Source of the DNA: Anseongella ginsenosidimutans
GTDB lineage: Bacteria; Bacteroidota; Bacteroidia; Sphingobacteriales; Sphingobacteriaceae
Reading direction: 5' to 3'
DNA: 64,000 bases
Assembly (NCBI RefSeq): GCF_008033235.1
Contig: NZ_CP042432.1
Span: 1,116,001-1,180,000, forward strand
The position numbers and the translations under genes are program-made. Below, one piece after another: positions 38,501-46,600 of this stretch. Below the pieces are notes generated by a model. The model ran no database searches and was not told the DNA's origin. It saw only the letters and a list, made by a program, of their open reading frames with translations. Within the stretch, counting starts at the first letter, position 1. Every line of letters begins with the position of its first letter.

Positions 38501-38590
38501 CACGAACTCGACCTGTACCGCTTGATTTCGCAGGATCCCGCCTTTAAATCAGCTATGCAAGGGACCCTAAAACGCATATTGGGAGTGTAG
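35552..38590 (+). CDS. hsdR: Type I restriction-modification system endonuclease/translocase subunit
   Basis: Motor and nuclease subunit of 1012 residues. The N-terminal PD-(D/E)xK nuclease site can be read as Asp163 with Glu177-x-Lys179 (IDMVLF, MELKNHW). The helicase core has Walker A AGSGKS with Lys330, DEAH at 439-442 and motif III AFTATP. A long C-terminal region contacts the methylase. It translocates DNA with ATP and cuts unmodified DNA. It overlaps hsdS at its start and precedes the mrr-like gene by 4 bases. Confidence 0.96.
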   Translation: MPSLTNEQALESAIEERLTGTSLEKLKAKGIIGTDISERAPDYRAGNGYYIGFPHHFNARHAVDEERFWDFLERTQKQELEKLQRQSDWKPKILERLDRMIKKYGVLRLLRKGLEVDDAHFTLMYVLPLAGSSEKAKQNFESNQFSVTRQLRYSLSNPGEEIDMVLFVNGLPIATMELKNHWTGQNAKVHGQNQYKFQRDITQPLLHFGRCVVHFVVDTDEVYMTTRLNGAETFFLPFNRGYNMGKGNPPNPFGHKTAYLWENILTRESIANILQHFVRFDGKETDPLSKRTLFFPRYHQLDVVRKIIADASKKGVGQTYLIQHSAGSGKSNSITWSAYQLIEAYPENESVRGSRGITHPLFDSVIVVTDRRLLDKQLRETIRDFSEVKNIIGPAYSSPELKENLESGKRIIITTIQKFPFIVDGIADLSDKCFAVIIDEAHSSQSGRASDNMNRAMGSGSEEDVDPQDKILKAMHSRKMRGNASYLAFTATPKNATLEKFGVQQADGSFKPFHLYSMKQAIEEGFILDVLANYTTYRSYYEIRKSIEENPLFDTVKAQKKLRAFVERDQQTIAIKAEIMLEHFITHVVKKKKLKGKAKAMVITQSIESAIRYFFAIRDLLKEKGNPFNALVAFSGTKRVDGLEYTEEAINGFGENETRDKFDADEYRILVVADKYLTGFDQPKLTAMYVDKKLQGVKAVQALSRLNRSADKLGKKTEDLFVLDFFNSTEDIKTAFDDFYTATTLSKATDVNVLHELKSSLDDGAVYEWAEVESFVEKYFEGVDAQELSPIIDVAAARFNDELALGDNDKADFKIKAKQFVKIYGQMASILPYEVLKWEKLFWFLKFLIPKLIIADPEQDALDGLLNSVDLSTYGLERVKLNTAISLDASETELDPQNANPRAVHDGERAEDPLDNIIISFNERWFQGWDATPEEQRVKFINLARSISSHPDYKEKYAKNSDTQNREIAFHKIFDEVMAKQRKHELDLYRLISQDPAFKSAMQGTLKRILGV

Positions 38591-38594
38591 TGTT

Positions 38595-39515
38595 ATGCCA
38601 ATTCCAGATTATCAATCCATCATGTTGCCGTTGTTGAAAGCAATTTCTGACGGCGAGGTACATTTATTCAAGGATGTCGTAAATATTCTAACTGTTAAGT
38701 TTAATCTCTCCGAAGAAGAGCAAAAGCAACTGTTGCCAAGTGGACAGGCATTCTTATTCCCCAACAGGGTAGGATGGGCAAGAACATACTTAAAAAAGGC
38801 CGGCCTTATTGACACGCCTAAACGGGGAATATTAGTAATTACCCCACGCGGCACAGCGATTCTAGAGGAAAAGCCGAAGCAAATTGACAATAACTTGCTG
38901 AAGCAGTTTCCCGAATTTGTTGAATTCCAGCACTACAAGAAGCAAGATACCACAACCATAGAGGCAGTTGCATCGTCTTCGTCTGACGAGCAGACCCCGG
39001 AAGAAATTATTGAGAACGCCTATCAAAAAATACGCGCAGCTTTGTCTATAGAACTTCTTGATACCGTGCGCGAATTATCTCCTTTCTTTTTCGAACGCTT
39101 AGTAGTGGAACTATTAGTAAAAATGGGGTATGGAGGTTCCATGAAAGATGCCGGAGAAGTAATTAAAAAAACCGGAGATGAAGGCATTGATGGCACCATC
39201 AAGGAAGACAAACTCGGATTGGACATTATCTATATTCAAGCCAAGCGATGGCAGGCTGGTAATATGATCGGAAGGCCCGAACTGCAAAAATTTGTAGGCG
39301 CACTGGCTGGGCAGGGAGCAAAAAAAGGAATATTCATAACCACCTCGTCCTTCACAAGGGAGGCTTTAAACTATATTCCTCGTAACGAAACAAGAATTGT
39401 TCTTATTGACGGCGAGCAATTAGCTGAATTAATGATCGATCACAATTTAGGCGTAGCTCCGCACCGAATGTATGAGATTAAACGATTAGACAGTGATTAT
39501 TTTGTAGAGGAATAG
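38595..39515 (+). CDS. Mrr-like restriction endonuclease
   Basis: Nuclease of 306 residues with an N-terminal winged-helix Mrr_N domain (about 1-100) and a C-terminal Mrr_cat domain. The catalytic Asp199 lies in GDEGIDG and the QAK motif (Gln215-Ala-Lys217) in YIQAKRW, matching the D-QxK variant of PD-(D/E)xK. Mrr enzymes are type IV and cut modified DNA. It follows hsdR by 4 bases and seems to be part of the same operon, which is notable since HsdM methylates the host DNA. Confidence 0.92.
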   Translation: MPIPDYQSIMLPLLKAISDGEVHLFKDVVNILTVKFNLSEEEQKQLLPSGQAFLFPNRVGWARTYLKKAGLIDTPKRGILVITPRGTAILEEKPKQIDNNLLKQFPEFVEFQHYKKQDTTTIEAVASSSSDEQTPEEIIENAYQKIRAALSIELLDTVRELSPFFFERLVVELLVKMGYGGSMKDAGEVIKKTGDEGIDGTIKEDKLGLDIIYIQAKRWQAGNMIGRPELQKFVGALAGQGAKKGIFITTSSFTREALNYIPRNETRIVLIDGEQLAELMIDHNLGVAPHRMYEIKRLDSDYFVEE

Positions 39516-39579
39516 GTAGATGCTGTGAACGCAGGGTACAGCGTTCTGAAAATTCTATCCGGTAATCGCAGCGCTAACC

Positions 39580-40044
39580 TTAACCTTCGCAGATCTCTTT
39601 CAGTTTATCGAGGGCTTTGGGATACGTGATCCGGAAGTATTCCAGCATCTGATCGTTCACATCAATATCTACTGTTACGGTAGTTGTCCCGTCCCGGCTT
39701 TCAAAAGTGTAGTTTTCGAAGCCTTGCCATTCTTCGGCGACCGGCCCTTCGGTGAGTTCATTTTCTCCATCCACAATGCCTGTGTATTCGATGGAAATAT
39801 GCCGGTTCGGGGTATTTTCCCTGATGTAGCCTACCATGCCCTCGCGTTTGCCTTCTTTGCTTGCGCCAATAAACAGGATTTTCGAACCCTTTTCCCAGCT
39901 TCCTTCAACATCTCCGCCCCCTTCGAATTCAGAGGAGGGATTGAATACTGCGGTCCACTGTTTGAATGTTTCTTTGCCGATCATTGTTTTATACACCTTG
40001 TCAACGGCTGCATTAATCTCTTTTTTGAATTGCAGGGTTTCCAT
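39580..40044 (-). CDS. SRPBCC/AHSA1-family protein
   Basis: START-like (AHSA1 domain) protein of 154 residues. It starts with LQFKKEINAAVDKVYKTMIG, and the family stretch TFKQWTAVFNPSSEFEGG is seen. These proteins bind hydrophobic ligands or act as Hsp90-cochaperone-like modules; substrate unknown. It is divergent from the Ada-like gene. Confidence 0.88.
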   Translation of the reverse strand: METLQFKKEINAAVDKVYKTMIGKETFKQWTAVFNPSSEFEGGGDVEGSWEKGSKILFIGASKEGKREGMVGYIRENTPNRHISIEYTGIVDGENELTEGPVAEEWQGFENYTFESRDGTTTVTVDIDVNDQMLEYFRITYPKALDKLKEICEG

Positions 40045-40307
40045 CTTTGTGTGTTTTATAAGGTTATACCAATCATGTCATAACAAAGGTAAGGCCTTGT
40101 TCCTGAAACTGGATTGGCACAATACGACAATATTGAGGGGTATCTGCGACAAAAATGTTTTGGGATGATTCGCTAAAGGCTGATCTTAGCAAATTCCGGA
40201 TTTTTTTTCGCGAAGAACCTTCCGACATTTGTATTGTCCGACCCGTTCCCGGACCGGCGAAGAAAAGCTATTAAGTAATAATGTATCCGGGATCAAGATC
40301 AACAAAT

Positions 40308-41153
40308 ATGAAAGAACAGGAGATCATTAATTATAACCGGATTGCGGCAGCGATCGATTATATCCGGCAGCATTTCAGAGAGCAGCCCGGCCTGGAGACA
40401 ATTGCGGAAAAGGTGCATTTAAGCCCCTTTCATTTTCAGCGGCTGTTTACGGAATGGGCGGGAACAAGCCCCAAGAAGTTTCTTCAGTATATCAGCGTGC
40501 AGCATGCAAAACGCATACTCAAGGGCAATGAAAGCGCCACCTTGTTCGATACGGCTCATGAAACAGGGCTATCCGGTACCAGCCGGCTGCACGATCTGTT
40601 TGTAAATATTGAAGGGATGACCCCTGCCGAATATAAGAACGGAGGGAAAGACCTTTCGATCAATTTCAGCTTTGCGGAAAGCCCTTTCGGTAATCTTATT
40701 GTCGCATCTACGGATAAAGGCGTATGCTATATGGCTTTCGAAGATGATGAGCAGCGGGCGCTGGAAGGCCTGAGCGCTAAATTTCCCGGAGCTGCCTTTC
40801 AAAGAAAACTGGATATGCTTCAGCAAAATGCGTTGTTTATTTTTCAATCGGACTGGAGCAAGCTGCCCGAAATCAAGCTGCATTTAAAGGGAACGGCCTT
40901 CCAGCTGAAGGTTTGGGAAGCTCTGCTCAGGATTCCCATGGGAGGGCTGAGTACGTATGGCCAGATCGCGCAGCAGTTGGGAAGCCCGAATGCATCCCGG
41001 GCCGTGGGTACAGCCATCGGAAGCAACCCGGTGGCCTTCCTGATCCCCTGCCACCGCGTTATCCAGTCAACAGGTGCGATTGGCGGCTATATGTGGGGAA
41101 GCACACGTAAAACAGCAATTATTGGTTGGGAAGGGGCTAAAGCCGGAATCTAA
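40308..41153 (+). CDS. AraC-HTH / methylated-DNA-protein-cysteine methyltransferase fusion
   Basis: Ada-like protein of 281 residues from the ATG at 40308 (a start at 40281 adds 9 residues). The N-terminal AraC HTH reads LETIAEKVHLSPFHFQRLFT. The C-terminal MGMT domain holds the active-site PCHRV with Cys248 and the preceding GLSTYGQIAQQLGSPNASRA stretch. It lacks the Ada N-terminal zinc domain. It removes O6-alkyl groups from guanine and may regulate the adjacent alkylation-repair genes. Confidence 0.93.
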   Translation: MKEQEIINYNRIAAAIDYIRQHFREQPGLETIAEKVHLSPFHFQRLFTEWAGTSPKKFLQYISVQHAKRILKGNESATLFDTAHETGLSGTSRLHDLFVNIEGMTPAEYKNGGKDLSINFSFAESPFGNLIVASTDKGVCYMAFEDDEQRALEGLSAKFPGAAFQRKLDMLQQNALFIFQSDWSKLPEIKLHLKGTAFQLKVWEALLRIPMGGLSTYGQIAQQLGSPNASRAVGTAIGSNPVAFLIPCHRVIQSTGAIGGYMWGSTRKTAIIGWEGAKAGI

Positions 41154-41175
41154 AGCCGGCGTCTAAACATATAAT

Positions 41176-41888
41176 ATGGGATCTTTAAAAGAAAAACTGG
41201 CCGCTTTTAACTGGTCGGGTGTTTCGGAGGATATGCACCGGAAAGGATTCGCCCTCATTCCGGGAATACTTTCGGCCGAGCAATGTGAATTGCTAAAAAG
41301 CGGCTACCACAGGACCGAAGGATACCGCAAGACGGTGGTAATGGAACGCCACCGCTTTGGCCTGGGCGAATACAAGTATTTTGATTACCCGCTGCCGGAC
41401 GTCATTGACGAAATACGGGGAACGCCTATCCTTTTCTTGCGCCGATGGCCAACGAATGGATGGAGGCGCTGAACATTGACCGGCGGTTTCCGCCCGTACA
41501 TGCTGAATTCCTGGAAGAATGCCACCACAAAGGGCAGCTGAAGCCGACCCCGCTTATATTGAAGTACGGGAAGGGAGGCTTCAATACCCTTCACCAGGAC
41601 CTTTACGGCGAGGTATATTTCCCTTTCCAGCTGGTCTTGTTCCTGGACGAATACGGAAAAGACTATTCCGGAGGCGAATTTGTCATGACGGAACAGGTGC
41701 CGAGGGCACAGTCGAAAGCCATTGTACTAAAGCCGGGAAAAGGGGATATGCTTGTTTTTACGACTAATTTCAGGCCGGTAAAAGGAAGCAGAGGGTATTA
41801 CCGCGCGGCTATGAAACATGGAGTAAGCGAAGTGCTGAGCGGCGAACGCCATACGTTAGGCATCATCTTTCATGATGCATTAAGTTAA
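41176..41888 (+). pseudogene. 2OG-Fe(II) oxygenase, split by a frameshift
   Basis: Fe(II)/2-oxoglutarate dioxygenase of the type often placed between ada and alkB in Bacteroidota. The first frame (99 residues) covers the N-terminal part (GFALIPGILSAEQCELLKSG). After the G4 run at 41417-41420 the frame is lost; adding one G gives GNAYPFLAPMANEWM and continues into the second frame to 41888. The second part has the HxD motif HQDLYGE, GGEFVMTEQ and a distal His. Total would be about 237 residues. Mutation or homopolymer error. Confidence 0.82.
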
Positions 41889-41935
41889 CAGATCGCCTGC
41901 ATCAATGGCAGGCGCTTTGAACCAAAGAAATAGAA

Positions 41936-42556
41936 ATGGACTTATTTAATAGCGGGCCGCCGGAAAGCATAAATTTACTTCCCAAAGACGGGACCGTGAA
42001 TTATTACGGCAAACTGTTTTCACCCGGGGAAGCAGATCATTACCGTGACAGCCTGTTCGAACATATCGAATGGAAAAGCGACGAGGCAATGATCTTCGGA
42101 AAACTGGTCCGGACCAAACGAAAAGTGGCCTGGTACGGCGAGCGCAATTTTGAATATACGTATTCCGGTGTCACTAAGCGCGCGCTGCCCTGGACGGAAG
42201 AGCTATTGGCTCTGAAGAAGGCGGTGGAGGAAAAAACAGGCGAAAAGTTCAACTCCTGTTTGCTTAACCTGTATCATAACGGGGAAGAAGGAATGGCCTG
42301 GCATAGCGACGGTGAAAAGGATCTGAAAAGAAACGGGGCCATCGGCTCCCTTAGCTTTGGTGCGGAACGAAAGTTTGCGTTCAAACATAAGGAGACGAAG
42401 GAAACCGTTTCAATCATCCTGGAACATGGCAGTTTGCTCGTAATGAAAGATGCGACCCAAACTCACTGGCTGCACCGCCTGCCGCCCGCCAAACGCATCA
42501 GCAAAGCCCGTATCAATTTAACCTTCCGGACAATTACCGGTACAGATCTTCTTTAA
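41936..42556 (+). CDS. alkB: AlkB-family alpha-ketoglutarate-dependent DNA dioxygenase
   Basis: Oxidative demethylase that repairs 1-methyladenine and 3-methylcytosine. It has 206 residues. Iron ligands are His123 and Asp125 (AWHSDGE) and His180 (WLHRLP); the 2OG-binding arginine pattern is ARINLTFR (Arg192, Arg198). It is closer to eukaryotic ALKBH2/3 than to E. coli AlkB in length and motif spacing. It forms an alkylation-repair cluster with the Ada-like and 2OG oxygenase genes. Its 3' end overlaps the convergent nitrilase gene by 23 bases. Confidence 0.92.
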   Translation: MDLFNSGPPESINLLPKDGTVNYYGKLFSPGEADHYRDSLFEHIEWKSDEAMIFGKLVRTKRKVAWYGERNFEYTYSGVTKRALPWTEELLALKKAVEEKTGEKFNSCLLNLYHNGEEGMAWHSDGEKDLKRNGAIGSLSFGAERKFAFKHKETKETVSIILEHGSLLVMKDATQTHWLHRLPPAKRISKARINLTFRTITGTDLL

Positions 42557-43322
42557 ACCTCTTTGCCAGTAAGCCGGTGGCCAGTTCCGGATCAATTTCC
42601 GCAACAGTTATCCCTGCTTTCCCATAGGGCGCGTGGGCAACGCACCTGCCGTCCGGGCTTATGACGGAGCTGGCTGATTCGGGATAAAGGGAAGCATAAT
42701 TTGCGCTTGCAAAATAGATCGTATTTTCCAAAGCTCTCATCATCATGGCTTTTTCATAATAAGGATTGTCTTTGTTTCCCCATTCGGTAAGCGGGACGCC
42801 TTCTTTATTGCTCCCGGTAAAATAAGGATGAAATACGATCTTGGCGTCCCGCCGGGCGGCCCATCTGACCAATTCAGGATAACGGAAGCCTTCATGGCAG
42901 ATAACAATCCCGAATTTTAATCCATTGATTTCAAAAATACTGCGTTCGGTGCCGGGAATCCAGAAATCATCTTCACTTGGATCCAGCTGGTTTTTGGTTT
43001 GGTAACCTAATGGCTCGCCTTTCTCTGAAATTACCTGCGCCACATTTGAAAAACCCAGCGGATGCGGCCAGTCCATGGGTAAAATGATACCAATGGACTG
43101 GCCCGCCGCAATCTTACGCGCTTTATCTAATGCCGATCGTAATTTTTCCGGCGAACGGTCTTCCTTCCTGTATCCCATTCCGCGGTAACCGGGCAGGAAG
43201 GACTCCGGGAAACAGATGATTGCTGCCTGTTCCTTAGCGGCGTCCTGCGCCAGCTTTTCAACCCAGTCAAGGCCTTCATTTATGGATCGGGGAATCGGTG
43301 GGGAAGCCAGTGCTATTTTCAT
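42534..43322 (-). CDS. Carbon-nitrogen hydrolase (nitrilase superfamily)
   Basis: Amidohydrolase of 262 residues from the ATG at 43322; an earlier start at 43349 is less likely. The catalytic triad can be read: Glu40 (CFPESF), Lys110 (YQTKNQLD) and Cys142 (VICHEGFRYPE). The sequence FNFHPYFT-type loop and glycine-rich ends fit the nitrilase fold. Substrate cannot be deduced; it could be an omega-amidase or aliphatic amidase. It is convergent with alkB. Confidence 0.9.
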   Translation of the reverse strand: MKIALASPPIPRSINEGLDWVEKLAQDAAKEQAAIICFPESFLPGYRGMGYRKEDRSPEKLRSALDKARKIAAGQSIGIILPMDWPHPLGFSNVAQVISEKGEPLGYQTKNQLDPSEDDFWIPGTERSIFEINGLKFGIVICHEGFRYPELVRWAARRDAKIVFHPYFTGSNKEGVPLTEWGNKDNPYYEKAMMMRALENTIYFASANYASLYPESASSVISPDGRCVAHAPYGKAGITVAEIDPELATGLLAKRFKEDLYR

Positions 43323-43419
43323 AACGATCTTTATTCCGCTTTTTTTCAAATATCGCTTTTTTCGACGGTTTTATATCCTTTCCGCAATACCCTTCCCGCA
43401 ATTAGTTTATGCGCTACCC

Positions 43420-43600
43420 GCTCACGCTCTTTATTACCTGTTCAGGCTCCACCCGCTATCTGTTTTACGTTGCCCCGCTACCTTCTTACGCTCCGTTCTA
43501 CCTGTTCAGGCTGCCCCGCTACCTTTATGCTCCTTCGCTATCTGTTTACGTTGCCCCGCTACCTTCATGCTCCTTCGCTATCTGTTTATGCTCCCCCCAG
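43420..43600. repeat. About 40-bp degenerate tandem repeats ending inside the efflux gene
   Basis: Units start with GTTGCCCCGCTACCTTC or GCTGCCCCGCTACCTTT and end with GCTATCTGTTTA. The two best copies start near 43509 and 43550; a third, poorer copy starts near 43469 and partial ones lie on either side. The last unit reaches the stop codon (43586-43588) of the minus-strand efflux gene. No gene is supported in 43323-43585. Confidence 0.65.
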
Positions 43601-46600
43601 GCTGCGGTACAGCAAAATATAGGCGTTAATGCGTTGCCTTTTCAGGCTGGTGAGGCTCAGCTCGTTTTGCAAGGCATTTTGCTGAGCGGTGATTACCTCC
43701 AGGTAAGTTGCCATCCCGCTGTTGAATAATAAACGGGCGTTGGGGATCGCTTTTTCCAAAATGGTTTTCCGTGTCTGTGCGCGGTCTATCTGTTCCTCCA
43801 GTTTCGTTAATTGCACCAGTGCGTCAGACACTTCGCCGACGGCTTGTAATACATTCGAACGGAACTCGATAACGGCATTTTCCCGCCGGATCTTTGCGGC
43901 TTCGTATTCCGTTTTCAGCCGCCGGTGGTTAAAGACGGGCTGCACCAGGTTTCCTGCAACCGTTCCAAAGAGGGAGGCAGGCGTAGTGAACCAGCTGCTG
44001 GCTTTGAACGCGTTCAGGCCCCCGGAAGCGGTAATGCTCAAAGACGGATACCTGTTCGCCTGGCTGATGCCTACTTCGGCATCCGCAGCCTGGAGCGCAT
44101 ATTCGCTTGCACGGACATCCGGGCGATAGCTCAGGAGAGCCGCGGGTACGCCGGCTGAAAGCTCTTCGGGAATGGAAAATTCTACCGGCTCCGACTTCAC
44201 AGCAATCGCCTGCGGTTCTTCTGCCATCAGGATGCTCAGCGCATTTTCCTGTATCATGAGCGCCTGTTCAAGTTCAGGAATAAGTGCAGCGGTGGTTTCC
44301 TTTTGCACTTCAGCCTGCTGCACCGCCAAAAGGCTAACCTGGCCCGCTTCATGCTGCAGCCGCATAATGCGAAGGGTACTATCCTGGAGTCCCAGATTCC
44401 TTTGGGCAATGGTTAGCTGTTCATGAAGGGTGAGCAACTGGTAATAAGCCGACGCCGTGGACGCGATCAGACGGGTTTTCAGCCAGGTCACGGCGGCTTC
44501 GCTTTGCAGGTAGTTGGCTAAAGCCGCCTTTTTCCCGAGGCCTGTCTTGTTCCAGATATCAATTTCCCAGCTAAGGTCGAGCCCTGCCAGGTAATCTTCC
44601 ATATGCTTGCTCCCGGTCGCCTCCGCCAGGTTTAGCCCATTCAGGCTGTTTTGGGAAAGGCGGGAAGTACTTGCCTGCACACCGGCATTCAGGGTGGGTA
44701 GCCAGGCTACCCGGGCTTGTTTAAGGAATTCGGCGTTTAGCCTTACCGTATTAAAAGCCGTTTGCATATCGTAGTTCCGGCTAAGCACGCTATCGATGAG
44801 GAGCTGAAGCGCGCTGTCCGTAAAGAACGCTTTCCATTCCAGGCGTGCGATGCCGGCGCTGTCTGTATTAGGAGTCGTTTGCCCGCTTTCGCTGCCGGTC
44901 CGGAACTGCCCGGGAAGTTCGGTTTCGGGGCGCTGGTATTCCCGTTTAACCGAGCAGGAGTACAACAATGCCGGTAAAACAATCAGGAGTATGATCGTTA
45001 CACCCTGCCGGAGCGCCGGTATTCTGCGCGGGGCGGCCTGCGCCTTGGCCCGCTTCGGGCGGAAACTCTTCTCCTGGAGATACTGAAAGATAATATACAA
45101 TACCGGGATAATGAAGACGCCTAATACCACGCCGGTGAGCATGCCTCCCACGGCGCCTGCACCAATAGAATGGTTACCCAGGGCTGAGCCGCCGCTTGCG
45201 CGCAGGAGCGGGATCATACCCACAATAAAGGCAAGCGATGTCATTAAAATAGGACGGAAGCGAAGGCGGGAAGCTTCTAGTGCTGAAGCCACGATGGATC
45301 TGCCGGCCTTTCGCCGCTGCACGGCGTATTCCACGATAAGAATGGCATTCTTCGCCAGCAGGCCTATGAGCATGATCAAGGCCACCTGTACGTAAATATT
45401 ATTGTCTATGCCCATCAGGTTAATGAATAGCATTACCCCGAAGACGCCCAGGGGAATGGTCAGCACCACCGCCAGGGGAAGAATATAACTTTCATACTGT
45501 GCCGAAAGCAGGAAGTAAATGAAAACCAGGCTCATGATGAAAATGATGATCGTTTGCGAACCGGCTTTCTTTTCTTCGCGGGTCATGCCCGTCCATTCGT
45601 ACCCGAAGCTGCGGGGCAATACCTGCGCCGCGGTTTCCTCAATGGCGGTAATGGCATCCCCTGTGCTGTAGCCCGGCGCCGGTTTCCCGTTAATGGTCAC
45701 GGCGTTGTACAAATTGTTCCTGGTAACGGTTTCCGGGCCGTACACCTGGTCAAGGGTCACCATTGCATTGACCGCGACCATTTCCCCGTCCTTGTTCTTT
45801 ACATAAATATCGTCGAGCGAAGAAGGGTCGCTGCGGTATTCTACATCAGCCTGGGCAATGACACGATAGAACTTCCCGAACCGGTTAAAGTCCGAAATAA
45901 AGGCGCTCCCGAAATAGATTTGCAGGGTCTCCAGCAGGTCGCTCACGTTAACGCCGAGCTGCTTCGTCCTTTTTTCATCCACCACGATCTCGTACTGGGG
46001 ATTATTAGCTGCAAAAGTGGTAAAGGCAAACGCGATTTCTTCCCGTTGCATCAGGGCGCCGATAAAACGTTGCGCGGTGGTATCCAGGTGCTGCATATTG
46101 CCATTTCCGCGGTCCTGCAGCATAAATTCGAAACCGTCCACGTTACCGAAGCCGGAAACGGTCGGAAAGGTAAAGAATACAGCCTGGGCGCCTTTTACCT
46201 GCTGCGCCACCTTTTGGGTGAGGCTGGCCGCAATGGCTTCGTAATCTTTGATGGGGCCGCGGTCTTCCTTGTCCTTCGTCCGGATAAAACCGGCGCCGTA
46301 AGGAGCGGCCTGGGCATTGGAAATAAAGTTGAGCCCGTCCACCTGGTAATGATTCTTTGTGAAGGCTTCCTTGCTGACGATCTCTTCGATCTGCTCCATG
46401 GCTTTATGCGTCCGTTCCAGGGAGCTTCCCGGCGGCGTATTTACCGCGTACAGTACGAATCCCTGGTCCTCGGTAGGAATAAAGCCCGTAGGGGTATTGC
46501 GCAGCATCATGAACGTAACGGCGGTTACCAGCGCCAGTCCTGAAAGAGCTACCCACTTTCTGCGGAAGAGAAAACGAAGCGAGGCCAGGTATTTCGAAGT

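Noticed and set aside
25019-40300. Direct repeat of the tRNA 3' end as a second attachment site
   Set aside because: None was found by eye downstream; an exact search with 25060-25090 is needed before claiming one.
43420-43600. Repeats considered as a CRISPR array
   Set aside because: The repeats are adjacent without unique spacers of constant length, and there are no cas genes.
45554-46543. A 329-codon open frame on the plus strand inside the efflux fusion gene
   Set aside because: Antisense to strongly conserved pump sequence; low-complexity, basic translation.
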